Source: Imhoffiella purpurea (GTDB taxonomy: Bacteria; Pseudomonadota; Gammaproteobacteria; Chromatiales; Chromatiaceae). From it: a stretch of 49,215 bases of DNA. Under the pieces are notes generated by a model that saw nothing but the letters and a program-made list of their open reading frames with translations, did not search any database and was not told the origin of the DNA. The stretch is taken from the NCBI RefSeq assembly GCF_000585215.1, contig NZ_AONC01000031.1, positions 1 through 49,215 on the forward strand, written 5' to 3'. A program made the translations under genes and the position numbers. Each line of letters begins with the position of its first letter. Positions within the stretch are counted from its first letter, which is position 1. This document shows positions 25,957 through 37,196 of the stretch, piece by piece.

Positions 25957-27822
25957 ATGGACATCGAACTGATCGAGATCCAAGAATTCCTGGCCAGCCA
26001 CCCGCCCTTCGATCAACTGCCGGAAGAGACGCTCGAGCGCCTGCCCAAACGACTCTCGGTGCGCTATTTCAGACGCGGAACCGATTTCCCGCCCGAGGAT
26101 GGAGAGCCATACCTCTATATCCTGCGCAAAGGGGCGGTCGAGCTGCGCGATCTGGAAGGCGAGCTGGTCGGCAAATTGGCTGAGGGCGATCTCTGCGACA
26201 TCCATTGCCGGGACACCCAGGAGGAGATCGGATATCGCGGCAATACCGCCGAGGACACGCTCGTCTACGCCCTGCCCTGCCCGGAGCTGACGCAGCTCAG
26301 ACAGGAGCATGCGGCCTTCGCCGAGCATTTCGAGCAGTCCATCTCGAACCGTCTGCGCAAGGCGCTGGACGTGGTGATCGAGACGCCCTCCTCCGGCGTG
26401 GGACTCATGACCGTCAAGGTGCGCGACATGATCAACCGCGCGCCCATCGTCACGACGCCGGACACCAGCATCCGCGAGGCGGCCAAGATCATGTCCGAGC
26501 ACCATGTCTCCTCGCTCCTGATCATGGAGGGAGAACGGCTCGACGGCATGATCACCGACCGGGATCTGCGCAACCGCTGCGTCGCCGCCGGACTGCCGAC
26601 GGACCGTCCGGTGCGCGAGATCATGACCTCCGAGCTGACCGCGGTGGACATGGAGACCCTGGGCTTCCAGGCGCTCATCACCATGACCCGGCTCAACGTC
26701 CACCATCTCCCGGTCCTGGACGACGACGGACGGGTCGCCGGACTCCTGTCCTCGACCGATCTGACCCGTTTCCAGAGCGCCAATTCGGTCTATCTGGTGG
26801 GCGACATACATCGCGCCGATTCGGTCGAGACCCTGGCCCAGATCAGCGCCAAGGTGGCCGAGCTGCAGGTGCATCTGGTCACGGCCGGCGCCACCTCGAA
26901 ACATGTGGGACAGGCCGTCAGCGCCATCACCGACGCCATCACGCTGCGTCTGATCGAGCTGGCCGAGGCCGACCTTGGCGCGCCGCCCGTCCCCTACGCC
27001 TGGCTGGTCGGCGGATCCCAGGCCCGGCGCGAGCAGTCGTCGCATTCCGACCAGGACAACGCGCTGCTCATCTCGGATCTGGCCAAGCCCGAGCACGACC
27101 CCTACTTCGCCGCGCTCGCCAAATTCGTCAACGACGGCCTGAACGCCTGCGGCTTCATCTACTGCCCGGGCGACGTCATGGCCTCCAACCCCAAGTGGCG
27201 CCAGCCGCTGCGGATCTGGCACAAATACTTCGTCAACTGGATCCTCAAGCCGGAGCCCATGGCGCTCATGCTGTCGAGCGTCTTCTTCGACCTGCGCCCG
27301 GTCGTCGACCCGGTGAACCTCTTCGGCGAGCTGCAGGAGCGGGTCCTCGAGCGCTCGCGGACCAACCGCATCTTCATCGCCTACATGGCGGCCAACGCGC
27401 TCAAGAACCGGCCGCCCTTGGGGTTCTTCCGCAACATCGTGCTGATCCACGGCGGCGACCACGACCATACCTTCGACATCAAGCACCGAGGCACCGTCCC
27501 CATCATCGATCTGGCACGGGTCTATTCGCTCTCGGCCGGGCTGAGCGAGACCAATACCATCGACCGTCTGCACGCGGCCGCCGAGTGCGGGGCGCTCAGC
27601 AAGGACGGCGCGGCGAACCTGATCGACGCCTTCGAGTTCATCGGCACCCTGCGCATGCGTCATCAGGCGCGTCAGCTGCGCCAGCAGCAGAAGGCGGACA
27701 ACTTCCTGTCCCCGGACGAACTGTCGCCGCTGGAGCGCGGACACCTGAAGGAGGCATTTCTCCTCATCAACACCATGCAGGAGTCTCTCGGCCAGCGTCA
27801 TCAGACGGGGCGTTTCGCCTAG
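25957..27822 (+). CDS. cNMP/CBS/DUF294 nucleotidyltransferase-like regulator
   Basis: The 621-residue soluble protein has four parts. A cyclic-nucleotide-binding-like domain spans about residues 10-125 (PYLYILRKGAVELRD, LVGKLAEGDLCDIH). A CBS pair spans about 150-275 (VRDMINRAPIVTTPDTSIRE and VREIMTSELTAV). A GlnD-like DUF294 nucleotidyltransferase core lies near 350, with GGSQARREQSSHSDQDNALL holding the GS...DxD metal motif. A DUF294_C substrate-binding helical domain ends the protein. It is predicted to sense adenine nucleotides through CBS and modify or bind a target protein. Genes of this type commonly stand between the DUF4212/symporter pair and an exonuclease gene, as here, so a role in controlling acetate uptake is inferred. 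Confidence 0.9.
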   Translation: MDIELIEIQEFLASHPPFDQLPEETLERLPKRLSVRYFRRGTDFPPEDGEPYLYILRKGAVELRDLEGELVGKLAEGDLCDIHCRDTQEEIGYRGNTAEDTLVYALPCPELTQLRQEHAAFAEHFEQSISNRLRKALDVVIETPSSGVGLMTVKVRDMINRAPIVTTPDTSIREAAKIMSEHHVSSLLIMEGERLDGMITDRDLRNRCVAAGLPTDRPVREIMTSELTAVDMETLGFQALITMTRLNVHHLPVLDDDGRVAGLLSSTDLTRFQSANSVYLVGDIHRADSVETLAQISAKVAELQVHLVTAGATSKHVGQAVSAITDAITLRLIELAEADLGAPPVPYAWLVGGSQARREQSSHSDQDNALLISDLAKPEHDPYFAALAKFVNDGLNACGFIYCPGDVMASNPKWRQPLRIWHKYFVNWILKPEPMALMLSSVFFDLRPVVDPVNLFGELQERVLERSRTNRIFIAYMAANALKNRPPLGFFRNIVLIHGGDHDHTFDIKHRGTVPIIDLARVYSLSAGLSETNTIDRLHAAAECGALSKDGAANLIDAFEFIGTLRMRHQARQLRQQQKADNFLSPDELSPLERGHLKEAFLLINTMQESLGQRHQTGRFA

Positions 27823-27855
27823 CCCGATCCCGAACCGCCCCTTCAAGAGCAACCG

Positions 27856-28533
27856 ATGCCATCATTCCTCGACTGGCGGAGACGCTGGCGTCTGCGGCGC
27901 GCCCCTCAGGGGCCGCTACGGAGCTATCTACAGCACCCCTTTCCGCCCGCCGGAACCGATTACCGCGAGGTCGAGTATCTGGCGATCGATCTGGAGACGA
28001 CCGGACTCGACTGCCGCCGAGACCTCATTCTCAGCGTCGGCTACGTGACCGTCCGAGGCATCTCGGTCGATCTCTCGACTGCGCGGCACCGTCTAGTGCG
28101 GATCGACCGCGCCATTCCGGAGGCGAGCGCCGTCATCCACCAGATCACGGACGACCAGTCGGCGCGCGGCCAGGATCTCGCGGAGGTCGTGGAGGAACTG
28201 CTCGAACACCTGGCGGGCAAGGTCATGATTGCGCACCACGCCCATATCGAGCAGACCTTCCTCTCGAATGCCTGCAAACAGTGCTGGGGAAAGGGGCTGC
28301 TGATGCCGGTGATCGACACCCAGGAACTGGCATTCCGAACCTTCGAGCGCCGCCAGATCCCGTTCAAGCCGTCCGATCTGCGGCTCCATGCGCTCGGGCA
28401 CCGCTACAACCTGCCGCGCTACGGTGCCCACAACGCCCTGAGCGACTCCATCGCCGCCGCCGAACTCTTTCTCGCCCAGGCGGCCTACCGAGATGACGGA
28501 AGGGGTATGCGACTGGCCGACTTTCTCTGTTGA
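27856..28533 (+). CDS. DEDDh 3'-5' exonuclease (Pol III epsilon-like)
   Basis: The 225-residue protein has a basic leader and an exonuclease fold. Exo I is LAIDLETTGLD with D45 and E47. Exo II is MIAHHAHIEQTFL near residue 125, where the usual Asp is Glu. Exo III is HNALSDSIAAAELFL near residue 192, with the catalytic His and Asp. It is predicted to degrade DNA or RNA from the 3' end. The gene starts 33 bases after the DUF294 regulator and is surely co-transcribed with it. Such exonuclease-DUF294 pairs recur next to acetate symporter and acs genes; the reason is not known. The acs gene follows after 254 bases. Confidence 0.9.
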   Translation: MPSFLDWRRRWRLRRAPQGPLRSYLQHPFPPAGTDYREVEYLAIDLETTGLDCRRDLILSVGYVTVRGISVDLSTARHRLVRIDRAIPEASAVIHQITDDQSARGQDLAEVVEELLEHLAGKVMIAHHAHIEQTFLSNACKQCWGKGLLMPVIDTQELAFRTFERRQIPFKPSDLRLHALGHRYNLPRYGAHNALSDSIAAAELFLAQAAYRDDGRGMRLADFLC

Positions 28534-28636
28534 GAACGTCTCGGGCGGCTCGCCGGCGATGCGTCATTTCACGATCGGGCCCTGCGGTCCGCCAGCGAGG
28601 ATCGAGATCGATTCCGGCACGAATTCATGCTTAGAA

Positions 28637-28666
28637 TTGTCTGAGCAAGAGGGTCACGGCTAGATA
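28637..28666 (+). promoter_or_regulatory. Weak sigma-70-like promoter candidate for acs
   Basis: TTGTCT (28637-28642) and TAGATA (28661-28666) are 18 bases apart in the 254-base gap before acs, giving a leader of about 115 bases. Both boxes are only partial matches. No CRP-like palindrome was seen. Confidence 0.25.
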
Positions 28667-28787
28667 CTTGTGCGTTCGCCGGTTTACTATTCGCCATTCC
28701 CCACAGCCAGCGCCGAATACCCCACCATTACTACAGGGCCAGCTGGCGCCGAACAGATGACACACTAGAGCTGAGGAGACGACATCC

Positions 28788-30734
<1,947 letters not shown>

Positions 30735-30747
30735 GCCGCCCTGTGAG

Positions 30748-30783
30748 GATACCCGGCCGCGCCCCAAATAGCGGCCGGGTATC
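30748..30783 (+). terminator. Long stem-loop after acs without a T run
   Basis: GATACCCGGCCGC (30748-30760) and GCGGCCGGGTATC (30771-30783) are perfect 13-base inverted copies around ten bases, 14 bases beyond the acs stop. It is a very stable hairpin followed by CCACTAAGC, so it is either a T-less terminator or a 3'-end protector of the acs message. Confidence 0.6.
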
Positions 30784-31017
30784 CCACTAAGCACACCAAA
30801 TCTTTCCGGCCTAGATCCGCCCACTCAATGGATCCACGCAGAATCGCCACTGCTTACGTCCCATCGAGGCCAGTATCTTCACCATGCGACGGCTTCGACC
30901 GAAAAACACTCAAGGATCGGTTCCCCCAATGGATGCTCCATTTCCCGCGGTCCGATCGCAGGCCCCTGAAGCCCGCGATCTCTCGATCGTTTATTCCGCA
31001 CGCCAAGAGGTTATAGT

Positions 31018-31851
31018 TTGACTGCCAATTTCCGAGTAGGAGTCTTCGTCGACGCCGAAAACATCCGCTACAACGGTGGTTATCAGATGCGCTACGATAT
31101 GCTGCGACGCTTCGCGGCACGCGAGGGCGGCATTCTGCAGCGACTCAACACCTACATGGCCTTCGACGCCGAGCGAGCGCGCGAAGACCTCGAATACAAG
31201 AAGAAGTCCAAGACCTATCAGCAGATGGTCCGCGACTTCGGCTGGAAGATCACGGTCAAGACGGTCCGCCGCTACACGGACGAGAACGGCAATGTCACGA
31301 CCAAGGCGAATGCCGATCTCGACATGGCCGTCGACGCCATGCTGCAGGCCAACCGTCTCGACCAGGTGCTGCTGGTAACGGGAGACGGCGACTTCCTGCA
31401 GGTGGTCGAGGCGCTGCAGAACAAGGGCTGCCGCGTCGAACTGATCGGATTCAAGAACGTCTCGCGCCAACTCCAGCAGGAGGTGGATGCCTTCTACTCG
31501 GGCTTTCTCATCCCGGATCTGCTGCCCATCTCCTACGAGGCCCGTAACGAGTGGGGTCAACCAGGTTCCTGCGTGCGGGGCGTCTGCACCAAGTGGTTCG
31601 CCGACAAGGGCTACGGCTTCCTGCGCATCATGAACCAGATCTCGCCGAACCTCTGGATCACCGATCCCCGAGAACCGCTTTCACCCTATACGAGCGTCTT
31701 CTGTCATGCGAACGAACTCGCCGACGAGGTCACGGAGGATTTGCTGATGAGCCGAGAAACCGTGCTGGAATTCTACGTGAACGAGAGCGAGCAGAAAGAC
31801 AATGGCCTGGTCGCCAACAATGTCAGACTGGCCTTTTCGGTGAATCGGTGA
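31018..31851 (+). CDS. NYN (PIN-like) domain protein with cold-shock-like C-terminal domain
   Basis: The 277-residue protein starts with an NYN/LabA-like nuclease domain. GVFVDAENIRYNGGYQM carries the first Asp, ADLDMAVDAML is near residue 100, and LLVTGDGDFLQVVEALQNKG near 120 supplies further acids; RVELIGFK closes the fold. The C-terminal third (about 183-275) has VCTKWFADKGYGFLRIMN, which resembles the RNA-binding KGYGFI motif of cold-shock domains. Together they suggest an RNA-acting nuclease. The frame begins with TTG at 31018, with AGAGG eight bases before it, and the protein homology starts at that point. It stands alone between the acs hairpin and pilB. Confidence 0.85.
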   Translation: MTANFRVGVFVDAENIRYNGGYQMRYDMLRRFAAREGGILQRLNTYMAFDAERAREDLEYKKKSKTYQQMVRDFGWKITVKTVRRYTDENGNVTTKANADLDMAVDAMLQANRLDQVLLVTGDGDFLQVVEALQNKGCRVELIGFKNVSRQLQQEVDAFYSGFLIPDLLPISYEARNEWGQPGSCVRGVCTKWFADKGYGFLRIMNQISPNLWITDPREPLSPYTSVFCHANELADEVTEDLLMSRETVLEFYVNESEQKDNGLVANNVRLAFSVNR

Positions 31852-32029
31852 GATCAGACACGGCTCTCCGGCCTTTCCGGCCCTTGCACCGCGCGTCGCG
31901 CCGGACGAACTCCAGGGTTGGCGCGGCCTATTCGCGATGCGGTACATTGGCCCCATGAGCTGACGGAGCGAATCGACTCGCGTCCGATGACGGGAATCCT
32001 CTGAGACGGAACGACGGGAAACACTGCCG

Positions 32030-33748
32030 ATGCCGACGGAGCAAGCCAGCAACATCAAACCTTCCGGACTCGCCTGGCGACTGGTCAGGGATCAGCTCAT
32101 CTCGGAGCAGCAGATGATCTCGGCCTACGAAGAGTCGACCAAGCAGGACAAGGGCTTCGTCCGCTATCTGGTCGAGCAGCGCATCCTCGACAGCCGACGC
32201 ATCGCGATCACGGCCTCGCACGAATTCGGCGTCCCCCTGCTCGATCTGACGGCCCTGGACCTGAGCAATCTGCCCACGAATGTCGTCGACGAGCGTCTGA
32301 TCCGCAAGCACCGGGCATTGCCCCTGATGCGTCGCGGCAACCGGCTCTTCCTGGCACTCTCGGATCCCACCAACGACAAGGCGCAGGAAGAGATCCGCTT
32401 CAACACCGGGCTGGCCACCGACACCATCCTGGTCGAGGACGACAAGCTCCACGCGGCCATCGAAACCGCGATCGAGGCCCAGGACACCACCACGATCGGC
32501 GACTTCATGGACGCCGAGCTCGACAAGCTCGAGGTCGATTCGAACGACGGCGAAGCCCCGGACGACCTGGATGCCAATATCGACGAGGCCCCGATCGTCC
32601 GCTATGTCAACAAAATCCTGGTCGACGCCATCACCGCAGGTGCATCGGACATCCACTTCGAGCCGTTCGACAAGTTCTTCCGCGTCCGCTTCCGCCAGGA
32701 CGGTCTGCTGCGCGAGGTGGCCAACCCTCCGCTGAACATCGCCAGCCGGCTCACCGCGCGGCTCAAGGTCATGTCGCGCATGAACATCGCCGAGCGGCGC
32801 GTCCCGCAGGACGGACGCATCAAGCTCAAGCTCAGCAAGACGCGCGAGATCGATTTCCGCGTCAATACGCTCCCGACCCTCTACGGCGAGAAGGTCGTCC
32901 TGCGTATCCTGGACTCGAGCTCGGCCCAGGTCGGGATCGAGGCGCTCGGCTTCGAGGCCGAGCAACGTGAAGCGTTTCTCAGTGCCATCCGCAAGCCCTA
33001 TGGCATGATCCTGGTCACTGGGCCGACCGGCTCGGGCAAGACGGTTTCGCTCTACAGCGCCCTGAACATCCTCAACGCCCCGGAGATCAACATCTCCACG
33101 GTCGAGGATCCGGTCGAGATCCAGGTTCCGGGGATCAACCAGGTCAGCATGAATCCCAAGACCGGGCTGACCTTTGCCGCCGCCCTGCGCGCCTTCCTGC
33201 GCCAGGATCCGGACATCATCATGGTCGGCGAGATCCGCGACCTGGAAACGGCCGAGATCGCGGTCAAGGCGGCGCAGACTGGGCATCTGGTCCTGTCAAC
33301 CCTGCACACGAACGACGCACCGCAATCACTGACCCGTCTTGCGAACATGGGAGTCGCACCCTTCAATATCGCCTCCTCGGTGCTGCTCATCATGGCGCAG
33401 CGCCTGGCGCGCAGGCTGTGCACCCATTGCCGGACACCGCTCGATCTTCCCCGAGAGGTGCTGATCGAGGAAGGCTTCACGGACCAGGAGATCGACGAAG
33501 GACTGACGGTCTATGGACCCGTCGGCTGCGAGCATTGCACCAAGGGTTACCGCGGTCGGGTGGGCATCTTCCAGGTGATGAAGATCTCGGAAGAGGTCTC
33601 GCGCCTGATTTTGGAAGGCGGCAACGCCATGCAGCTGGCGGATCAGGCGCAGAGAGAGGGCATCTCGGACCTGCGCCAGTCCGGCTTGCGCAAGGTGAAG
33701 GCAGGCGTCACCAGCCTCGAAGAGATCAATCGGGTCACCAAGGAATAA
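32030..33748 (+). CDS. pilB: Type IV pilus assembly ATPase PilB
   Basis: The 572-residue hexameric ATPase drives pilus extension at the inner membrane. It has an MshEN-type N-terminal domain (residues about 10-150). The core includes [20 protein letters not shown] near 205, Walker [16 protein letters not shown] at 331, the Asp box STVEDPVEI, and Walker B/His box [20 protein letters not shown] near 397 with LSTLHTND. The zinc tetracysteine is CTHC near 464 and CEHC near 500. Every feature matches PilB rather than PilT or GspE. pilC follows 20 bases later. Confidence 0.96.
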   Translation: MPTEQASNIKPSGLAWRLVRDQLISEQQMISAYEESTKQDKGFVRYLVEQRILDSRRIAITASHEFGVPLLDLTALDLSNLPTNVVDERLIRKHRALPLMRRGNRLFLALSDPTNDKAQEEIRFNTGLATDTILVEDDKLHAAIETAIEAQDTTTIGDFMDAELDKLEVDSNDGEAPDDLDANIDEAPIVRYVNKILVDAITAGASDIHFEPFDKFFRVRFRQDGLLREVANPPLNIASRLTARLKVMSRMNIAERRVPQDGRIKLKLSKTREIDFRVNTLPTLYGEKVVLRILDSSSAQVGIEALGFEAEQREAFLSAIRKPYGMILVTGPTGSGKTVSLYSALNILNAPEINISTVEDPVEIQVPGINQVSMNPKTGLTFAAALRAFLRQDPDIIMVGEIRDLETAEIAVKAAQTGHLVLSTLHTNDAPQSLTRLANMGVAPFNIASSVLLIMAQRLARRLCTHCRTPLDLPREVLIEEGFTDQEIDEGLTVYGPVGCEHCTKGYRGRVGIFQVMKISEEVSRLILEGGNAMQLADQAQREGISDLRQSGLRKVKAGVTSLEEINRVTKE

Positions 33749-33768
33749 TCTAGCTCGGAGAAATCGCG

Positions 33769-35025
33769 ATGGCGCTGGCAACGACAGGCAAGGTCAAACC
33801 GAAGGCCAAGGCCCAGGCCGAAAAGGCTCAGGTGTTCGCCTGGGAGGGCATGGATCGGCGCGGTACCCGCGTGAAAGGGGAATCGCGAGCGCCCAGCATC
33901 AATGCCGTGCGGGCCGATCTGCGCCGTCAGGGCGTGAATCCGACCAAGGTCAAGCTCAAGCCCAAGCCGCTCTTCGGCGGCGGCAAGAAGAAGATCACCA
34001 GCGCGGATCTCGCGGTCTTCACCCGCCAGCTCGCCACCATGATGACGGCCGGCGTGCCACTGGTTCAGGCCTTCGACATCGTGGCGCGCGGACACGAAAA
34101 CCCCTCGATGCAGGATCTGCTGCTGTCGATCAAACTCGACATCGAAAGCGGTACCGGAATGGCCCCCGCCATGGCCAAGTACCCGATCTATTTCGACGAT
34201 CTGGTCTGCAACCTGGTCGCGGCGGGCGAGCAGGCGGGCGTGCTGGACGTGCTGCTCGACAAGATCGCGACCTACAAGGAAAAGACCGAATCCATCAAGG
34301 GCAAGGTCAAAAAGGCGCTCTTCTATCCGGCGGCGGTCATCGCGGTCGCCATCGTCGTAACCGTGGTCATCCTCCTGTTCGTGATTCCTCAGTTCAAGGA
34401 GCTCTTCACCAGCTTCGGCGCCGACCTGCCGGCCTTCACCCTCATGGTGATCGGGCTCTCGGACATCGTGCGGGAATGGTGGTGGGTGATCCTCCTGGGG
34501 GGTGGGGGCGTCGTCTATGCGATCGGCTATACCTTCAAGCGATCGCGGGGCTTCCGCCAGATCGTCGACCGCGGCGTGCTCAAGATCCCGGTCATCGGCG
34601 GCATCCTCAACAAGGCGGCGCTGGCCCGCTTCGCCCGGACGCTCTCGACCATGTTCGCGGCCGGCGTGCCCCTGGTGGAGGCATTGCAATCGGTGTCTGG
34701 AGCGACCGGCAACATCGTCTATCAGGACGCCGTCATGAAGATGCGCGAGGAGGTCGCGACCGGACAGTCGCTCCAGCTGGCGATGCGCCAACGCGAGATC
34801 TTCCCGCACATGGTGATCCAGATGACCGCAATCGGCGAGGAGTCGGGCGCGCTCGACAACATGCTGGCCAAGGTCGCCGACTTCTACGAGGAACAGGTGG
34901 ACAATGCGGTCGACAGCCTGAGCAGCCTGCTCGAGCCCATGATCATGGTGGTGATCGGCGGGCTGGTCGGCAGCCTGGTCGTCGCCATGTACCTCCCGAT
35001 CTTCAAACTGGCGGCGGTCGTCTGA
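33769..35025 (+). CDS. pilC: Type IV pilus inner-membrane platform protein PilC
   Basis: The 418-residue GspF-family protein forms the platform on which PilB works. The N-terminal part has FAWEGMDRRGTRVKGESRA and the first GspF domain (about 80-195, LAVFTRQLATMMTAGVPLVQ). A membrane helix follows near 188-208, another near 237-255, then the second GspF domain (LARFARTLSTMFAAGVPLVE), and a closing helix near 392-413 (MIMVVIGGLVGSLVVAMYLP). It lies tightly between pilB and pilD (four bases to the latter), so the three are one operon. Confidence 0.96.
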   Translation: MALATTGKVKPKAKAQAEKAQVFAWEGMDRRGTRVKGESRAPSINAVRADLRRQGVNPTKVKLKPKPLFGGGKKKITSADLAVFTRQLATMMTAGVPLVQAFDIVARGHENPSMQDLLLSIKLDIESGTGMAPAMAKYPIYFDDLVCNLVAAGEQAGVLDVLLDKIATYKEKTESIKGKVKKALFYPAAVIAVAIVVTVVILLFVIPQFKELFTSFGADLPAFTLMVIGLSDIVREWWWVILLGGGGVVYAIGYTFKRSRGFRQIVDRGVLKIPVIGGILNKAALARFARTLSTMFAAGVPLVEALQSVSGATGNIVYQDAVMKMREEVATGQSLQLAMRQREIFPHMVIQMTAIGEESGALDNMLAKVADFYEEQVDNAVDSLSSLLEPMIMVVIGGLVGSLVVAMYLPIFKLAAVV

Positions 35026-35028
35026 GCC

Positions 35029-35940
35029 ATGCAGATCGCCGACATGCTCGAGGTTCTGCAACAGCAGCCATGGCTCCTCTATGGGATTGCCGTGCTATTT
35101 GGATCCGTGCTCGGCAGCTTCCTGAACGTTGTGATCCTACGTCTGCCGCACATCCTCGAGGCAGGCTGGAGACGCGACTGTGCCGAATTCATGGGAACCT
35201 CGACCGCCCCAGACCCGGATCCGAACCCGGGGACGAAGGATCGAGCGGAGCCACTGACCCTCTCCAGCCCACCCTCGACCTGCCCCGCCTGCGGCCATCG
35301 CATCCGTTTCTATGAAAACATCCCAATCCTGAGCTACATCCTGCTGCGAGGCCGCTGCTCGGCCTGCAAAACCCGCATCAGTGTGCGCTATCCGCTGATC
35401 GAGGTGTTCACGGCGCTCCTGACCCTGATCGTAGTGATGCATTTCGGTCTCGACTGGCAAACGCCGGCTGCCCTGGCGCTCACCTGGACCCTGATCGCAC
35501 TCGCCTTCATCGATCTCGACACGCAGCTCCTTCCCGATGGCCTGACGCTGCCCATGATATGGCTGGGGCTCATCCTCAGCCTCTTCGATCTCTTCACGGA
35601 CAGCCATTCGTCGATCCTGGGTGCCGTCGCGGGCTATCTGAGTCTATGGGCCGTCTTCCACCTGTTTCGACTGGCAACGGGCAAGGAGGGCATGGGCTAC
35701 GGCGATTTCAAGCTGCTCGCACTCTTCGGCGCCTGGCTCGGCTGGCAATACCTGCCTCAGATCGTTCTGCTCTCCGCACTGACAGGCGCCATCCTCGGCA
35801 GCCTCCTGATCGCGAGCGGACGCCATCAGTCCGGCAAGCCCCTGCCATTCGGCCCCTTTCTGGCGAGCGCCGGCTGGATCAGCCTGATCTGGGGCGAGGC
35901 GATCAACGACGCCTATCTCCGGGTGTCTGGATTGGGATAG
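35029..35940 (+). CDS. pilD: Prepilin peptidase / N-methyltransferase PilD
   Basis: The 303-residue polytopic enzyme cuts the leader from type IV prepilins and pseudopilins and methylates the new N terminus. The cytoplasmic zinc loop has CPAC (85-88) and CSAC (110-113). The two catalytic Asp residues lie in FIDLDTQLLPDGLTLP near 164 and GYGDFKLLA near 226. About eight membrane helices are seen. The insert between the first helix and the first CxxC (EFMGTSTAPDPDPNPGTKDR) is longer and more acidic/Pro-rich than usual. coaE begins eight bases after its stop. Confidence 0.96.
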   Translation: MQIADMLEVLQQQPWLLYGIAVLFGSVLGSFLNVVILRLPHILEAGWRRDCAEFMGTSTAPDPDPNPGTKDRAEPLTLSSPPSTCPACGHRIRFYENIPILSYILLRGRCSACKTRISVRYPLIEVFTALLTLIVVMHFGLDWQTPAALALTWTLIALAFIDLDTQLLPDGLTLPMIWLGLILSLFDLFTDSHSSILGAVAGYLSLWAVFHLFRLATGKEGMGYGDFKLLALFGAWLGWQYLPQIVLLSALTGAILGSLLIASGRHQSGKPLPFGPFLASAGWISLIWGEAINDAYLRVSGLG

Positions 35941-35948
35941 GCATCCGC

Positions 35949-36572
35949 ATGTTCATCGTCGCACTCACCGGCGGCATCGGCAGCGGCAAGACCACCATCG
36001 CCGACCGGCTCGCCGAGCTCGGCGCGGGGGTCGTGGACACCGACCAGCTCTCCCGGGAACTCACGGCGGACGGCGGCCCCATGCTGCCGGCCATCCGCGA
36101 GGCCTTCGGCGGCACCGTTTTCCAGCCGGACGGCCGGCTCGACCGATCGGCACTGCGCCGACTGGTGTTCGACGACCCGCAATCGCGCGCACGCCTGGAA
36201 TCCATCCTTCATCCGCCGATTCGGCAGCGCATGCTGGAGCGTATCGACCGGCTCGACACCCCTTACGCGGTGATCGTGGTCCCGCTCCTGTTCGAAACGG
36301 GGCAGCAAAGCCTAGCGGATCGGGTCCTCGTGGTGGACGTCCCCGAATCCGTCCAGATCGAGCGTGTCCGGAAACGTAATGGCCTGACGGTTCCCGAGAT
36401 CGAACGAATCGTCGCCAGCCAAACCCCCCGCGAGGAACGTCTAGCGCGCGCCGACGACATCATCGACAACAGCGGCCCCCCGGAGAACCTCGAATCCCAG
36501 ATCCAGCGCATCCATCGCCGCTATCTGGATTTGTGTCAAGCCAGCCCTCACGAAACGAACACGAGTCGATAG
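35949..36572 (+). CDS. coaE: Dephospho-CoA kinase
   Basis: The 207-residue enzyme phosphorylates dephospho-CoA, the last step of CoA synthesis. The P-loop is LTGGIGSGKTTIADRL (residues 6-21), followed by VVDTDQLSREL with the conserved Asp, HPPIRQRM near residue 80, and VPLLFETGQQSLADRVLVVD near residue 105. I chose the ATG at 35949 because the protein must start MFIVALTGG; the open frame extends far upstream inside pilD. The gene ends the pilBCD-coaE operon, an order widely kept in gammaproteobacteria. The usual next gene (zapD/yacF type) is absent. Confidence 0.96.
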   Translation: MFIVALTGGIGSGKTTIADRLAELGAGVVDTDQLSRELTADGGPMLPAIREAFGGTVFQPDGRLDRSALRRLVFDDPQSRARLESILHPPIRQRMLERIDRLDTPYAVIVVPLLFETGQQSLADRVLVVDVPESVQIERVRKRNGLTVPEIERIVASQTPREERLARADDIIDNSGPPENLESQIQRIHRRYLDLCQASPHETNTSR

Positions 36573-36728
36573 ATCAAAACCGAAAACCATTCAGCAAAAA
36601 CAAAGATTCACCCATTCATCCATTGCCATATCTTACACCCTCCGTTATTTTCTGACTCCGCGCAGCATCGCGATCGAGAGTCGCTGCGACCAAGAGCAGT
36701 CTTTTCGAGATAGTAAGGAGGGATAGCA

Positions 36729-36983
36729 ATGACGAAGCGCGCCTCAACCAGGACCAGTCGCACGGTTCTGATCCTACTCGCCGCCGTGATGGCTCCGGCA
36801 CCAGTATTGGCCGAATCGGCCTGCAAGGGGCTGGAAAAGGCCGCCTGCGAGACCAAGAGCAGCTGCAATTGGGTCAATGGCTATACGCGACAGAACGGCA
36901 CCAAGGTGTCGGGTCACTGCCGATCCTCGCCGAAGAAGAAGCCCACCGCGAGTTCGTCGACATCGACTTCATCCAGCCAATAG
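36729..36983 (+). CDS. Small secreted Cys-rich protein
   Basis: The 84-residue precursor has a signal peptide (MTKRASTRTSRTVLILLAAV, cleavage after VLA near residue 28). The mature part of about 56 residues has four Cys in SACKGLEKAACETKSSCNWV and SGHCRSS, enough for two disulfides. It ends in a low-complexity Lys/Pro then Ser/Thr tail (PTASSSTSTSSSQ). The ribosome site AAGGAGGG is nearly ideal. I recall similar short Cys-plus-CNWV proteins in proteobacteria, but none with a known role. It lies alone between coaE and pyrC and is followed by a stem-loop. Confidence 0.75.
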   Translation: MTKRASTRTSRTVLILLAAVMAPAPVLAESACKGLEKAACETKSSCNWVNGYTRQNGTKVSGHCRSSPKKKPTASSSTSTSSSQ

Positions 36984-37010
36984 GCATCCGACGCCCGCAA
37001 ATAGCATGCG

Positions 37011-37044
37011 GCGATGGTCGGCCCCCATGCGGGTCGACCATCGC
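37011..37044 (+). terminator. Stem-loop after the small secreted protein gene
   Basis: GCGATGGTCG (37011-37020) and CGACCATCGC (37035-37044) are perfect ten-base inverted copies around 14 bases. There is no T run after it. Its place 28 bases beyond the stop fits a transcript end. Confidence 0.5.
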
Positions 37045-37196
37045 ACCATCAGTCAGCGTCGCCAACGTTATTGATGCGACGCAGCCAATGACCCGATCGT
37101 GATATTGCAGACCGCCCGCGGGGAGTCTAATAGGGTTCTTTCCCACACCCGCGCTCTACGAGCCGGCAATCCAAGTTCCATGACTGCACGCCGAAG

